Part shown: piece after piece, positions 23,236-34,396 of the stretch
How positions within the stretch are numbered: the first letter of the stretch is position 1
Layout: every line of letters starts with the position of its first letter
Assembly (NCBI RefSeq): GCF_037176765.1
Contig: NC_090022.1
Location: forward strand, 85,155,391-85,219,390
Length of the DNA: 64,000 nt
Direction: 5' to 3'
From: Anolis sagrei
Lineage: Eukaryota; Chordata; Lepidosauria; Squamata; Anolidae
The notes under the pieces: model-generated
Seen by the model: only the letters and a program-made list of their open reading frames with translations
Databases searched by the model: none
What the model was told of the DNA's origin: nothing
Made by a program: the position numbers and the translations under genes

Positions 23236-24039
23236 TATTCAAAATCCTATTGAACTAAATGATTTTTATCTTTGAATGGACAGTATCATACTGCAGAAAT
23301 AAGAGTTGGTTTCTTCAGTTTATCCCTTGCCCTAACCCGCTACTCTCCAGGCTGGAGTGGGGTGGTGGTGATATTTAAAATAGCTTATGTAATGAGCTAA
23401 TAACTGTAGATAATATAATGAGAACTTGAAGCTTGGAATAGATTTTTGTGTTTAACAAATCAAGGCTAGTGCTGAAGATAAGTTCCCAAGCACACAGACA
23501 TGTGCTCAGAGGTGCTCCATTCCTAAATTGTTTGCCCCCCTGTTGCGAGACACTGTTGCTCCTGGGTCAGTTTAGTGAAGCTAATAAAAATGCCAGAAAA
23601 GGAAAGAGATCCTATCAGTTCCTAATTTGAATCAACTCTGAGGGAGTTCCCAAATGGACAGCTCCCAGTGCTGCTGATGAAAAGATAACATGGAACTACT
23701 CCAGCTTTTCGTCCTAAATAGATTTTCCATGGATCAGAAGATGTGTTGGAGAAAGACGTGAGGGTTATACATGTATGCTGGTTATGTCTAGACAGCCTGA
23801 AACATTCTACGATTAAAGTAAGACCATTTTGCAATTGAAGCAACCTAGGCCTTAAGGCCAAACTACACATTACACAAAGGATTCTACTCCCCATCAATCT
23901 AAGCTATGAGGAATCTCAGTGCCCCCAAAACACTATGAAAATTTGCACAATATGAAAAGTTCAATACTGCAGCATTCTGTCTGCATGGAATAGATGGGGA
24001 ACTTAATAATGTTGATATTGAGAGTTGGTGTCTCTTTAG
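23236..24039. other. No recognised feature
   Basis: Nothing recognised. Confidence 0.55.
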
Positions 24040-24172
24040 GGCAGGGCTTCTCAGTCTATGGGTTCCCAGATGTTTTGGCCTTCAACTCACAGAAATCCTA
24101 ACAGCTGGTAAACTGGCTGGGATTTCTGGGAGTTGTAGAGACCTACAGGTTGAGAACCACTGCTTTACGGAG
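24040..24172. repeat. Palindromic MITE, type R
   Basis: The left arm GGGCTTCTCAGTCTATGGGT ... GATGTTTTGGCCTTCAACTC and the right arm GGGAGTTGTAGAGACC ... GGTTGAGAACCACTGCTTTA are inverted. They meet at CTAACAGCTGGTAAACTGGC. The whole element is about 130 bp with no internal region. Partial copies lie at 45545-45650 and 52422-52465. Confidence 0.8.
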
Positions 24173-25392
24173 AAGTTGAGAGGATGTTTGTAAAAAGCCC
24201 TTTGGTCTTGTATAAGGATAAAATAAACAGCTCCCAATTAAGACATTTTTAAAAGTGGAAAACTGTGAGCGATTGGTTGGGGCAAGACCATTTTGGGATA
24301 CTACTAGCATCATTTTTAATGGAAAAGTCACACCACATACATGAACCTTGGGCTGAAATCACATTTTGTTTGTAGCTCATAACTTCTTTTAAAATTTAAG
24401 TAGATCTAGTCTAAATGTGACTAAATCAGGATTCAACCCTGGCTTCCCTCCAATAATCCTATGACACTCACCCAAATCTCAGGCAAGCAAGGATCAAGAG
24501 CAGTAAATGAGAAACACGTGTACATCTATTGTGCAGAATGAAAGTCTTTGCTGAAAGCCAGCTTCAAACACAGGATAAAATCTTCATGTTGCCAATGGGA
24601 TAGGCAGCCAAGTAAGTGTCCATTCAGTTCTAGAGCTCTCTCTTTACTTGTGTTTCTAAGTAAGTTGCTTCTTAGACTCTCTGACGCACAGCATGGCTTT
24701 TCTTACCCCATGTTGAACCAGGCTAGCTTTCCCCTTGGGCAGGACCAGAAAGAAAGCTTTTTTTGTTCAGCTCAGTGTACAGGCCTATGGCAATGGATAT
24801 ATTCCCCCTTCCTTCTATTCTTTAAAACAAATTGTTCCCCCCTCCTTACTGACATACAGACTGGGCTTATGCCTGCTGTCTCACAAACTGCCCTGACATT
24901 AACCTCGTGTTTTCATAAATGACATGACTTCCTCAATTCAACAAGGCAGCACAACACTTTGGACTGAAGGAAGCTCATTAATCTCTTTCTGTGTAAGAGG
25001 ATGCATTTTGTAATGTCATGAAATGCTGGGGTCGAGGATGGAATTTATGGAACATGCCTTGAAACAGAAAGAAGTATTTAGAGGAGAGTTGGTAGAGTGC
25101 AACTGGGCAAGACAGCGGAGAACTTTGGCTGCATCCTCCATGGTCTGTGCCAAGGACAAAGGTGGCAGGGCTGGAATTTAATTGGGACTGTGTTTGCTGG
25201 GATGCAAGGAGAGATTACCATTACTCTATTCCATTCATTTGGTCTCAGTCCAAATTAGTAGATCCCCAAAGCTTTTGAGTTCCTGCAGGGCAAGGCAGAC
25301 AGTTGTCTATATGACAGGCAATGGTATATACTTGAAAGAAAACACAAGGTAGAAAGGACAATATGGTCTGAGAGAATAGGAGACCTACAGAG
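24173..25392. other. No recognised feature
   Basis: A 124-codon open frame (24548-24922, plus) is among the longest here outside mobile elements. It has no signal peptide or recognisable domain and is treated as chance. Confidence 0.5.
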
Positions 25393-25400
25393 GTTGTTGT

Positions 25401-25631
25401 TCATTCTTTCAGTTGCTTCTGACTCTTCGTGACCTGATGAACCAGCCCACACCAGAGCTCCCTGTTGGCTGTCACCACTCTCAGCTCCTTCAAGGTCAAG
25501 CCAGTCACTTCAAGGATACCATCCATCCATCTTGTCCTTGGTCGCCCCCTCTTCCCTTTTCCTTCCATTTTCCCCAGCATCATTGTCTTCTCTAAGCTTT
25601 CCTGTCTCATGATGTGGCCAAAGTACTTCAT
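25401..25631 (-). pseudogene. Bov-B ORF2 C-terminus
   Basis: The 76-codon frame MKYFGHIMRQESLEKTMMLG ... GRPRTRWMDGI ... QVTKSQKQLKE is the conserved C-terminal end of Bov-B. Its stop lies only a few bases before the 3' terminal repeat, as in intact family members. The stretch between 25632 and 26142 is recognisable as thumb and linker sequence but has several frame breaks. Confidence 0.88.
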
Positions 25632-26142
25632 CTTGGCCTCTACTATCTTTCCCTCCAGTGAGCAGTCGGGCTTTATTTCCTAAAGTATGGACTGGTTTGA
25701 TCTTCTCACAGTCCAAGGCGCTCTCAGAACTTTCTTCCAACATCACAGTTCAAAAGCATCTATCTTCCTTCCCTCAGCCTTCCCTATGGTCCAGCTCTCA
25801 CATCCATAGGTGACTATGGGGAATACCATTGCTTTAACTATGCGGATCTTCATTGCCAGTGTGATGTCTCTTCACTATTTTATCAAGATTGGGCATTGCT
25901 CTCCTCCCAAGAAGTAAGTGTCTTCTGATTTCCTAGCTGCAGTCTGCGTCTGCAGTAATCTTTGCACTTAGAAATACAAAGACTGTCACTGCCTCCACAT
26001 TTTCTCCCTCTATTTGCCAGTTATCAACTATTCTTGTTGCCATAATCTTGTTTTTTTTTAATGTTTAGCTGCAACCCAGCTTTTGCACTTTCTTATTTCA
26101 CCTTGATTAGAAGACTCCTCAGCTCCTCTTCACTTTTGGACA

Positions 26143-26580
26143 TCAAGTGGTATCATCTGCATATCTAAAGTTAATGTTTCTTCCAACAATTTTTACCCCA
26201 GTTTTGCATTCATCAAGCCCCGCACATAGCATGATGTGTTCTGCATACAAATTGAATACGCTGGGTGAGAGTATACAACCCTGCTGTACGCCTTTCCCAA
26301 TCTTGAACCAATCTGTTGTTCCATGGTCACTTCTTACTGTTGCTACTTGGTCCTTATACAGATTCCTCAGGAGAGAGACAAGGTGATTTGGTATGCCCAT
26401 ACCACCAAGAACTTGCCACAATTTATTATGATCCACACAGTCAAAGGCTTTAGAATAGTCAATAAAACAGAAATAGATGTTTTTCTGAAACTCCCTGCCT
26501 TTCTCCATTATCCAGTGGATATTGGCAATTTGGTCTCTCATTCCTCTGCCTTTTCTAAACCCAGCTTGTACATCTGGCAA
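26143..26580 (-). pseudogene. Bov-B reverse transcriptase core
   Basis: Motifs in order: QAGFRKGRGMRDQIANI; motif A FCFIDYSKAFDCVDH; motif B GVQQGCILSPSVFNLYAE; motif C INFRYADDTT with the YADD catalytic box. The segment is 145 codons and is cut off by a break right after YADDTT. All three catalytic aspartates are in place in this piece, but the enzyme as a whole is interrupted. Confidence 0.9.
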
Positions 26581-26736
26581 CTCTCACTCCATGTATTGCT
26601 GGAGTCTTCCTTTCAAGATCTTGAGCATTACCTTACTGGCATGAGAAATAAGGGCCACTGTACAGAAGTTTGAGCAGTCTTTAGCATTTCCCTTTTTTGG
26701 TATGGGGATATAAGTTGATTTTTTTCAGTCTGATGG

Positions 26737-27555
26737 CTATTCTTGTATTTTCCATATTTGTTGGCATATGGCATCCATCACCTTGACAGCATCATCTTTC
26801 AAGATTTTAAACAGTTCAGCAGGGATCCCATCATCTCCTGATACCTTGTTGTTAGCAATGCTTCTTAAGGCCCATTCAACCTCACTCCTCAGGATGTCTG
26901 GTTCTAATTCACTCACCACACCATCAAAACTATCCTCAATATTATTATCCTTCCTATACAGATCTTCTGTATAGTCTTGCCACCTTCTTTTGATCCCTTC
27001 AGCTTCTTTTAGGTCCCTGCCATCTTTGTTTTTTATCATGCCAATTTTTGCCTGAAATTTACCTCCAATGTTTCTAATTTTCTGGAAGAGGTCTCTTGTC
27101 CTTCTCATTCTGTTGTCTTCTTCCACTTCCATGCATTGCTTATTTAAAAATATTTCCTTATCTCTTCTGGCTAACCTCTGGAATTGCGCATTTAACTGGG
27201 CATATCTCCCCTTATCACTGTTTCCTTTTGCTTTCCTCCTTTCTTGGGCTACTTTCAGTGTCTCAACAGACAACCATTTTGCCTTCTTGGTTTTCTTTTT
27301 CTTTGGGACGTACTTTGTTGCCTCCTCCTGAACAATGTCACGGACTGCTGTCCATAGTTCTTCTGGGACTCTATCTATTACATCAAGTCCCTTAAATCTG
27401 TTCTTCACCTCCACTGCATATACGCTAGGAATGTTAGTGAGATCATATCTAACTGGTCTGTGTGTTTTCCCTGATCTCTTTAGTTTTATTCTAAATAGAG
27501 CAATAAGAAGTTTGTGATCTGAACTACAGTCAGCCCCAGGTCTTGTTTTCACCAA
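26737..27555 (-). pseudogene. Bov-B ORF2 middle segment
   Basis: A 272-codon open stretch begins at the end of the endonuclease (SSDHKLL), passes through a basic linker rich in Lys and Arg (KKKKTKKAKW), and reaches the N-terminal reverse transcriptase block with SGDDGIPAELFKILKDDAV. It stops just before the expected continuation, which is present downstream in another frame. The length of this uninterrupted piece suggests a moderately old copy rather than an ancient one. Confidence 0.85.
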
Positions 27556-28180
27556 CTGGATGGATGTCTGCCACCTTTGACTGCAGAGGATGTAATAAAT
27601 CTGATTTCAGTGTTGACCATCTGGTGAAGTCTATGTATAAAGCCATCTTTTTAGGTTGTTGGAAGAAAGTGTTCATTATACACAATGAGTTTTCCTGGCA
27701 AAATTCTATCAGCCTACATCCTATTTCATTTTGTTGTCCCAGACCATGCTTGCCTGTGATCCCAGTTGTCACTTGACTTCCCACCTTGACATTCCAGTCT
27801 CCTGTAATGAAAATAATGTCTCTTTTTGGTCTATTATCCAGTAGGTGCTGCAGATCCTCATAGAACTGATCTACTTCTGCTTCTTCAGCAGCTGTGGTTG
27901 GAGCGTATATTTGTATCACTGTAATGTTAAAAAGCTTTTGTTGCACTTGAATTGAGATCATTCTGTCATTTTTGCATTGTATCCAAGCACTGCTTTAGTG
28001 ACTTTCTTATTAATTATGAAGGCTACTCAATTTCTTCGGTGTTCCTCTTGTCCGCAGTATAAGATCTGATGTGAAGTGGCCCATTCCAGTCCATTTCAGT
28101 TCGCTGACCCCCAGAATGTCTATCTTTAGTCTTGACATCTCACCAATCATGACATCCAGTTTTCCCTGGCTCATAGATCT
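27530..28180 (-). pseudogene. Bov-B endonuclease domain remnant
   Basis: Read on the minus strand, the frame contains FNITVIQIYAPTTAAEEAEV, DIIFITGDWNVKVGS and GCRLIEFCQENSLCIMNTFF, the core of an APE-type endonuclease that nicks target DNA for target-primed reverse transcription. The GDWN motif corresponds to a catalytic block of the family. The upstream part (28180-27961) is out of frame with stops. Another frameshift around 27550-27660 separates it from the next segment, where RPGADCSSDHKLLIALF supplies the conserved SDH motif. Confidence 0.85.
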
Positions 28181-28639
28181 TATATTCCAGGTTCCTGTGG
28201 TGTGTTGATCTTTAGAGCATCGGATTCGTCGTTCATCTCCAGCATCCTCAGCTATCTCAAAGCCTTCCTTTCAGCTTTGAGCTAGCTGCATCATCACATC
28301 TGGGGCTAGTTGAATTTATCCTCTGCTCCTCCCCAGTAGCATTTTGGCCATCTTCCGACCTGGGAGTCCCATCTTCTGATGGCATACCGACATATCTCTG
28401 GTTGTACTGGTCCATTTAGGGTTTGGTTTTTTTTGCAAGAATACTGGGGTGGTTTGCCATTACCTTCCCCAGGAATCACACTTGGTCTGACCTCTTTGCC
28501 ATGACCGTCCTGTCTTGGGTGTCCCTTCAGAGTTTCACTCGTGCTCAAGCTCCAGCGCCACAACTAGGCAGCAATCCTTTGCTGGAGGATCCTTTGCTAA
28601 TAACAACTTAGGTAAGTGTAAAATCATTTAAAAATCAAT

Positions 28640-28965
28640 GTAACACTTCAAAATTAAAACAATCAAAATAATGTGACCAGTGTAAAATAATATTAAACAA
28701 GTCAACAAGTTAAAACAGGTTGAAAGAGTTAAGGCACTTCAAAATCATATAAATACAGAACTTGGAATAAATTAATTAGGCCCCAAAGGATTTCATAAAA
28801 AGCCATGGTTTAACATCCATATGAGAGTGAAGAGGATGAATGTGTGTGAGAGGCAAAGCTGTGGAGGGCTTTGAAAGGAAGGATGAAGAATTTGTGCAGA
28901 ATCCAGAAACAGGCTGGAAGCCAGTGTTTTGTCATCTGGTTATCAAGTGAGTGAATCATTTTGGC
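28640..28965 (-). mobile_element. L2/CR1-group LINE remnant
   Basis: The minus-strand frame reads HWLPACFWILHKFFILPFKA then LHSFASH, matching the HWLPV ... FKALH block near the C-terminus of L2/CR1-group reverse transcriptases. The rest of the segment towards 28640 is AT-rich and probably 3' UTR. It lies immediately outside the 5' end of Bov-B. Confidence 0.55.
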
Positions 28966-29535
28966 AGTAGATTTCTGGATAGGGATGAGGGGGCCAAGGT
29001 TTGGCAGAGGTCTTCTGTTGCATATATAGTTTATACTGTATCATTTATATATACAGCATTTCTTCAATTCTAAGACACTATCGATTGTAAGATGCACACT
29101 GATATCAGTGTGAACAGAACAAAACAGCTTGGCCAGAAGGTAAATAAGCACCTCTTGCCTTGCTGTGCTCCACTCAAGTGCTGAGAAACTGTTTTTGTCA
29201 GCGCATTTCTCTGAGAAGATGGAGAGCAGGGTGTGGGTGCATGGATTGGATCAATCTGCACTCAGCAAATTTTTGTGGCCACTGTTGCATCTTTCAGCTA
29301 GTCCATGGGTGCCTGTGTAGACACTCCAAAGCTAATCAAACCAGGTGTATATGAGCTGGGGAAAGAAGGAAAATGTACTTACTGATAGCTTCATGTGTAT
29401 CATATTTCCTTCCATCTTCCCTCCTTTCCTTTGCTTATACCTTACCTTTCTCTGCAGTCAGCATTATTCAGGTATAGTTTGTAAGAAAATACCAGAGAGA
29501 TGCTTGTTGGCGTAGGTATGTAGGAAAGAGCATTA
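28966..29535. other. No recognised feature
   Basis: Nothing recognised. Confidence 0.55.
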
Positions 29536-29722
29536 TGTGGAAAAGAACCAGTATAGTAGTGGTTTGAGTATTGGACTATGATTTAGGAGTATGGGACTAT
29601 GACTCTGAATCCATACTCAATAATGGAAATCCTGTGTGGCTTTGGACAAGTGACACATTCTCAGTCCCAGAAAAACCTATGATAGGGTTGCCATAAATTG
29701 GAAACAACTTGAAGGCACAAAC
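29536..29722 (+). mobile_element. SINE type C, partial
   Basis: Head remnant AGTGGTTTGAGTATTGGACT, body TGTGTGGCTTTGGACAAGTG, tail GGGTTGCCATAAATTGGAAA then CAACTTGAAGGCACAAAC. The middle is compressed relative to the copy at 56432-56657. Confidence 0.7.
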
Positions 29723-31689
29723 GAAGAATTATAAATTATGTGTGAGAAACCACAGAGCACTACAAAAGTCTACAAGAGAACTCCCAGGCCAAAAACATCC
29801 ATAGTATTCACTCAGGTGTCCAGAAGGAAGGACTATGCTAGAAAGTGAGAAAGAATAAAGGTGAGAACTGTTGTGAATACAAAGTTGGTTGCAGGATATT
29901 GAGTGGTGCAGAACTGGTGTATTTTAAAGGCCTTCCACTGGTTGTTGGGTGGCTGCTCCCATCAGCTCTATCTAACATAGCACGTAGTGATGGACAATGG
30001 GAATTGCAATGCGACATCACCTGAAAATCCACACATTATGCAGCCCTGCTTTGTAGGATCGGGCTAACATAGAGCAAAGAGGTAACCAAGACCCTAGGCT
30101 TAGATTATATATTTCTTGGTTGAAATATCTGCAGTGGAATTCTTTCAGCAGCAGAGAAGCAAATTCTGGAACATATGTTAAATGGTATTTCCTTCAAAGA
30201 GATAGCTGAAAAAAGCCAGAAATGCCATATGTACAGTAAAAATGGACAGAAAACTAAACAAAAGGAGCACTTTCCTCTTTTGAAAAAAAGCAGTAAACAC
30301 AGTTGTTTGAACTTGAATGGAAAAAAATTAAGCAAAGGTAATTAAATTATTTAATGCAATAAGCCAGAGACAATAGCTAACATGAGCAGGAGGAGGATGT
30401 AAAGGCTCATGCATGAAAGAATTGATGAGCAGTAACAAGAAACAGCTGAAGGTCTGCTCCCAGCCCCCCATCTTCTTCCATCTGCCCTTGGGGTCACTCC
30501 ACATTTTTTTTCCAATCCTGATTGCCGAGAAATTGGAGGCTTGTGTTCCGCTCAAGGTCTGACTTGTTAATGGGAGGCCTGAGGCTGCTCGCATTGAAAT
30601 ATGAGGAACTGTATAACAAATGCCAGCCTAGGAGTTCCAGTAAAGTTTTAAAGATTTGGGGGAGGGAAAGGGTCTTTCTGTGACCATACAGAATAGCCGA
30701 ACAGCTGGAGAGTAAAACCACAGGGACTCCCCTGGTTTCCACTTACTGGGAAAACATATGGTGCTTTAGACACATGTGCTTCCCATGTGGAGGCTACATT
30801 TCATGCATGGATTTTATGTGTCTTGAGTGAATGCAGTTTGGCTCAAGGCTGTCTCATAGGTTACCTATTTCAAAGCATACAGAATACAGAAATCCCTTTG
30901 AGTGGCATGCCATGGGAGAATCTATCCTTGAATGGAACTCCCTGGATCTTGGATGTTAGCTATTTGGGAGATTAAGTAAAGTATGTCTTCTACAAATCTC
31001 CCTACCTTTATAATGCTTATGATTTAAACCTGGAGTCAACTCAGCTATAAGGAGATTATGACTCCCCAACAGAACGGTTACTGCTGCATAACCAATATGG
31101 CATGTAATGCATTGATCAAACACATAGCTATATGCCTTCTAAAATGAAAAGCTTAAAAGCTAAAAGCTAAAGTAAGTTTAAGTTTTAGGGTACTTTTGGA
31201 GGGCTTGGGGGAGGGGTGGGTGTCATCTTCCACCTTTGGGCTCCAGGAGCCCAAAAGGTGTGAAATGGTAGTAGGGACTCAACCCAAGTAGTCCCAGGAC
31301 TACCTGTAAGTGAATCCCCACAGGCCCAATACCCCATTAGACCTAGACCTTTCAGGAAGGCCTGGATCTAATCTGAGACAAAGCAGGAAAACCCTGCTTT
31401 ATTCCGAATTAATTTGCTTTTACCCAATGCATCATTTGGATGACTCAGGTAAAAGCCTGACAGGCCCAACATTTTTGGCCCTGTCTAGAAGGGCCTTTGG
31501 TTTTGCCACCAGCACAAGCCTATTCTGTGAGAACATGAGATAGGGCCTTTTGTGTGGTTGCTCCCAGGCTGTGGAAGTCCTCTCACAGTCTGAATCTTCT
31601 GAAGGTAGACCCATGACTTTGGAAGTGGGATCAGTTTTTATACACACACACATACACACACCCTGCATAAAGAAAAAAGCTTTTACCTG
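29723..31689. other. Mostly featureless; weak LINE-like traces near 31300-31600
   Basis: No host gene seen. At 31480-31570 the plus strand gives SRRAFGFATSTSLFCE and a WN/W-rich continuation that may be a decayed LINE C-terminus. This is too weak to call separately. Confidence 0.4.
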
Positions 31690-32720
31690 AGCTCCCGCAT
31701 ATTTACTCCCTGGTCCCTGCCATGTGTTTGGGCTGCAACCTGTGCTGGATGGGGTCGCTTCCCCTGAAGGTGCAGGTTTGCAGTCTGGGGGTCCTCCTGG
31801 ATTCAGCACTGACCCTGGAGGTCCAGGTGCCGGTGGCGCCGGAAGGTCCTTAGCACAATTAAAGCTTGTATGCCAGCTGAACCCATACCTTGAAAGCCCA
31901 ATCTGGCTGTGGTAGTACAAGCCTTAGTCACATCCAAACTAGATTACTGTAATGTGGGGCTGCCCCCGAAGAGCGTTCAGAGACTTCAACTGGTACAAAG
32001 CTCGGTGGCTAGACTGCAATGCTTACAGGGCAGGATATAGGGGAAGAACTACTCTGCTCCAGAAGCAACTACACTAACTCCCAGTTTGTTTCTGGGCGCA
32101 GTTCAAGGTGCTGGCTTTAGCCTATAAAGCCCTAAATGATTCGGGCTCAGCCTACCTCAAGGACCACATCTCCTCCTATGAGCCCACATGAGCCCTGAGA
32201 TCATCAGGAGGAGCCCTTTCCTCTGTCCCACCACTGTCACAAGTGCAACTGGTGGAAACGAGATAGAGGGCCTTCTCAGTGGTGGCCCTGTGGCTCTGGA
32301 ACTCCCTTTCTAGAGAGGTGCAATTGGCCCCCTCCTTGTTGGCCTTTCATTCACAAATTAAAACCTTTTTTGGAACCAGGGCTTTTCTGATGACTTATAA
32401 TAATCAGCCACCAGATAGCTACTGGTAATATCCATCTCCGAACGCTATTTTGGACTTGGCAATGTTGTTTCACAGCCCAATGGAAATGATGTTTTAAGGA
32501 TCTTAGCACAATTTGTTTTATGGACAACTTCAGTGGCCGGGGGTTAAGCAATTTTTAATGGTATATGTCATAATTTCTTGATTTCTTATATATGGTTCAT
32601 GTAGTGTGCAATTTCACATTGTTTATTATATTTTTTGTTTGAATTTATATGTTATGTATTTTCTTTTTTTAACTACTGTAAGCCGATTGCAGGATATAAA
32701 ATAAAATAAATAATAAAGGC
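31690..32720 (+). mobile_element. L2/CR1-group LINE, 3' half
   Basis: The plus strand carries, in broken frames, LVCQLNPYLE, a LPVCFWAQFKVLALAYKALN block, SGSAYLKDHISSYEPT, ALSSVPPLSQVQLVETR, AFSVVALWLWNSLSREVQLA and FHSQIKTFFGTRAF. These are the ordered C-terminal landmarks of an L2/CR1-group reverse transcriptase. The 3' UTR ends TAAAATAAATAATAAA at 32697-32717. The 162-codon open frame on the opposite strand (31432-31920) is antisense to this element. Confidence 0.8.
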
Positions 32721-33084
32721 AATTTAGGAGGAGCAAATCCCACTTCTGCTATTCCCAAGCTGCCTTGCTCAGTAACTTGGCAGGGACCAGGAAGCAACCA
32801 TGCTGGAGGTAATCGCTTTTTTTCTGTGTTGGCAAGAGAAATAGAGGGTTGGGGGTCTGCAGGATTCAAACTTCCACCTGTATTTTTTAAACTCAGGGTC
32901 CAGCTGCATTAAGTGGCTTTTCTTGGGTTAACTCGCATTAGCCTGCAAACATGGGGTGGATGCGCGCAAACTGATGCAACTCTAGACTGCCTTAAATGGC
33001 TGTCTAGAACCACCCTAAGAATATCTCCCAACTTTGCTCAAAGCAGGACAAAGTCATTTTAAAGCAAAACCCCCAAAAGTAATA
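32721..33084. other. No recognised feature
   Basis: Nothing recognised. Confidence 0.55.
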
Positions 33085-33368
33085 CAGTAAAGTCTTGCTT
33101 ATCCAACACAGTCTGCCTCCCACCCGGATCTACAGCTGTTTCAATGCATTGCGATGTTTTGGTGCTAAATTCGTAAATACAGTTATTACTAGATAATGTT
33201 ACCATGTATTGAACTGCTTTTCTGTTGATTTGTTATAAAACATGATGTTTTGGTGCTTAATTTGTAAAATCTTAACATAAACTGGCTTTGAATAGGCTTT
33301 TCCTTAATCCCTCCTTATTATCCAGCATTGTGCCGGCCCGTTTATGTTGGATAAGTGAGACGCTACTG
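33085..33368. mobile_element. Tigger-like MITE, opposite orientation
   Basis: Ends CAGTAAAGTCTTGCTTATCC and GTTGGATAAGTGAGACGCTA then CTG are inverted, with TA on both sides (33083-33084, 33369-33370). The interior (CAGCTGTTTCAATGCATTGC, CAAAACATCATGTTTTATAA on the reverse) is the reverse complement of 16784-17117. No transposase. Confidence 0.85.
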
Positions 33369-34180
33369 TACTTAAAAGACGTTGTTGTGTGTCATGGGGA
33401 CACAGCCAGCAGTCCATACATGGTGAGTATAAGGTAGACAAACTTTATGTTTTCCCACCAAAACGATGCCCACTAGACTGTCTCCTGACCACCAAAACCT
33501 GGAGTAAATGCACAATTGAACTTTTTCATAATTAATCCTAGCACATCCTGGGCAGGAAAGGAGATTATTAATGGATTTTTCCAGATAGAAAAAAGAATTG
33601 ATTTTAAAACCATTTTCCATGTGACAACAACTGCAATAAGCCACAATGAAAGACACTGTTTACCTGCAGCACTTTGTTTTACCTGACTCGTGTCTAACAA
33701 ACGTGATCTGGATCACAGAATTGACATTAAAAGCCCTCCCACACTTGCTCACCCCACTTCACAACTAGCAATCTTGTTTGTCCCACTGAGGAAACTAAAC
33801 CAGTTGTAAAGTGTCGGACAACAATCTTGATCCATGAGCAAAAAATTTTCAGAGGTGCATTCATAACTTCTCTTGATTGTAGACTTTGTTTAACTGGTGG
33901 CTAAATTTAGATAACTCTGTCTTCCCATGATGTGACTTTTGTGGGTAAGTCCCTCAGTTCCTATGTAATAATTCTGTCACACAAGGCAAGATGAGAGTGA
34001 TCAGGGTATTTCCTTTACGGGATGTAGAAATAAGGAAAACCCAGAAAAACCTAATGCAAGCTGTCAGTTTTGAGTAAACTGTTTGAGTTCAGAGCAGAAA
34101 TTTGGATGAACAGCTTGGAGTCTGTATCACCTCCTGAGAATCCCAGAAAATTAAGTCGTCATTCTTCATTAAAACTCAAG
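33369..34180. other. No recognised feature
   Basis: Two overlapping minus-strand open frames of 94 and 75 codons lack recognisable motifs. Confidence 0.5.
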
Positions 34181-34396
34181 CTGCATTACGCTGTAGAATT
34201 AATACAGTTTGACACTAGTTTAACTGACATAACTCAATGCTATGAAATCCTGGGAATTGTAGTTTGGTGAGATACCAACACTCTTGGCCACTCTTGGCCA
34301 GAGAAGGCTAAACACCTGGTAAAAGTGCACTTCTCATTACTTCATAGCATTGAGCCATGCCAGCTAAGTGGTATCAAATACAGTGCAGATGCAAGC
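34181..34396. repeat. MITE type P
   Basis: Recognisable by GCTGTAGAATTAATACAGTT, TGACACTAGTTTAACTGACA, AATCCTGGGAATTGTAGTTT and the right-arm counterparts CATAGCATTGAGCCATGCCA and GTGGTATCAAATACAGTGCA. A small internal duplication (CTCTTGGCCA twice, 34283-34302) is specific to this copy. Confidence 0.75.

Larger units (their letters stand above)
25393..28608 (-). mobile_element. Bov-B LINE (RTE clade), nearly full length
   Basis: A 3.2-kb element close to the usual full Bov-B size. In minus-strand order it holds a 5' region (28608 to about 28180), an apurinic-endonuclease domain, a linker, a reverse transcriptase with motifs A, B and C, a C-terminal region ending QVTKSQKQLKE, and a short 3' UTR. 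The 3' UTR ends AGTCAGAAGCAACTGAAAG then AACAACAACC (25393-25427). The coding region is spread over several frames with internal stops, so it cannot make a functional protein. No convincing target duplication was found. Bov-B is abundant in squamates and ruminants and is known for horizontal transfer. Its tail is the probable model for the type C SINE tail. Confidence 0.93.

Noticed and set aside
24548-24922. 124-codon plus-strand open frame
   Set aside because: No motif, no signal peptide, no repeat relationship; its length is within what chance gives in 64 kb.
25393-28608. Target duplication for Bov-B
   Set aside because: Flanks were compared and no convincing direct repeat was found.
31432-31920. 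162-codon minus-strand open frame rich in Pro and Gly
   Set aside because: It lies antisense to an L2/CR1-group LINE coding region whose landmarks are clear on the plus strand.
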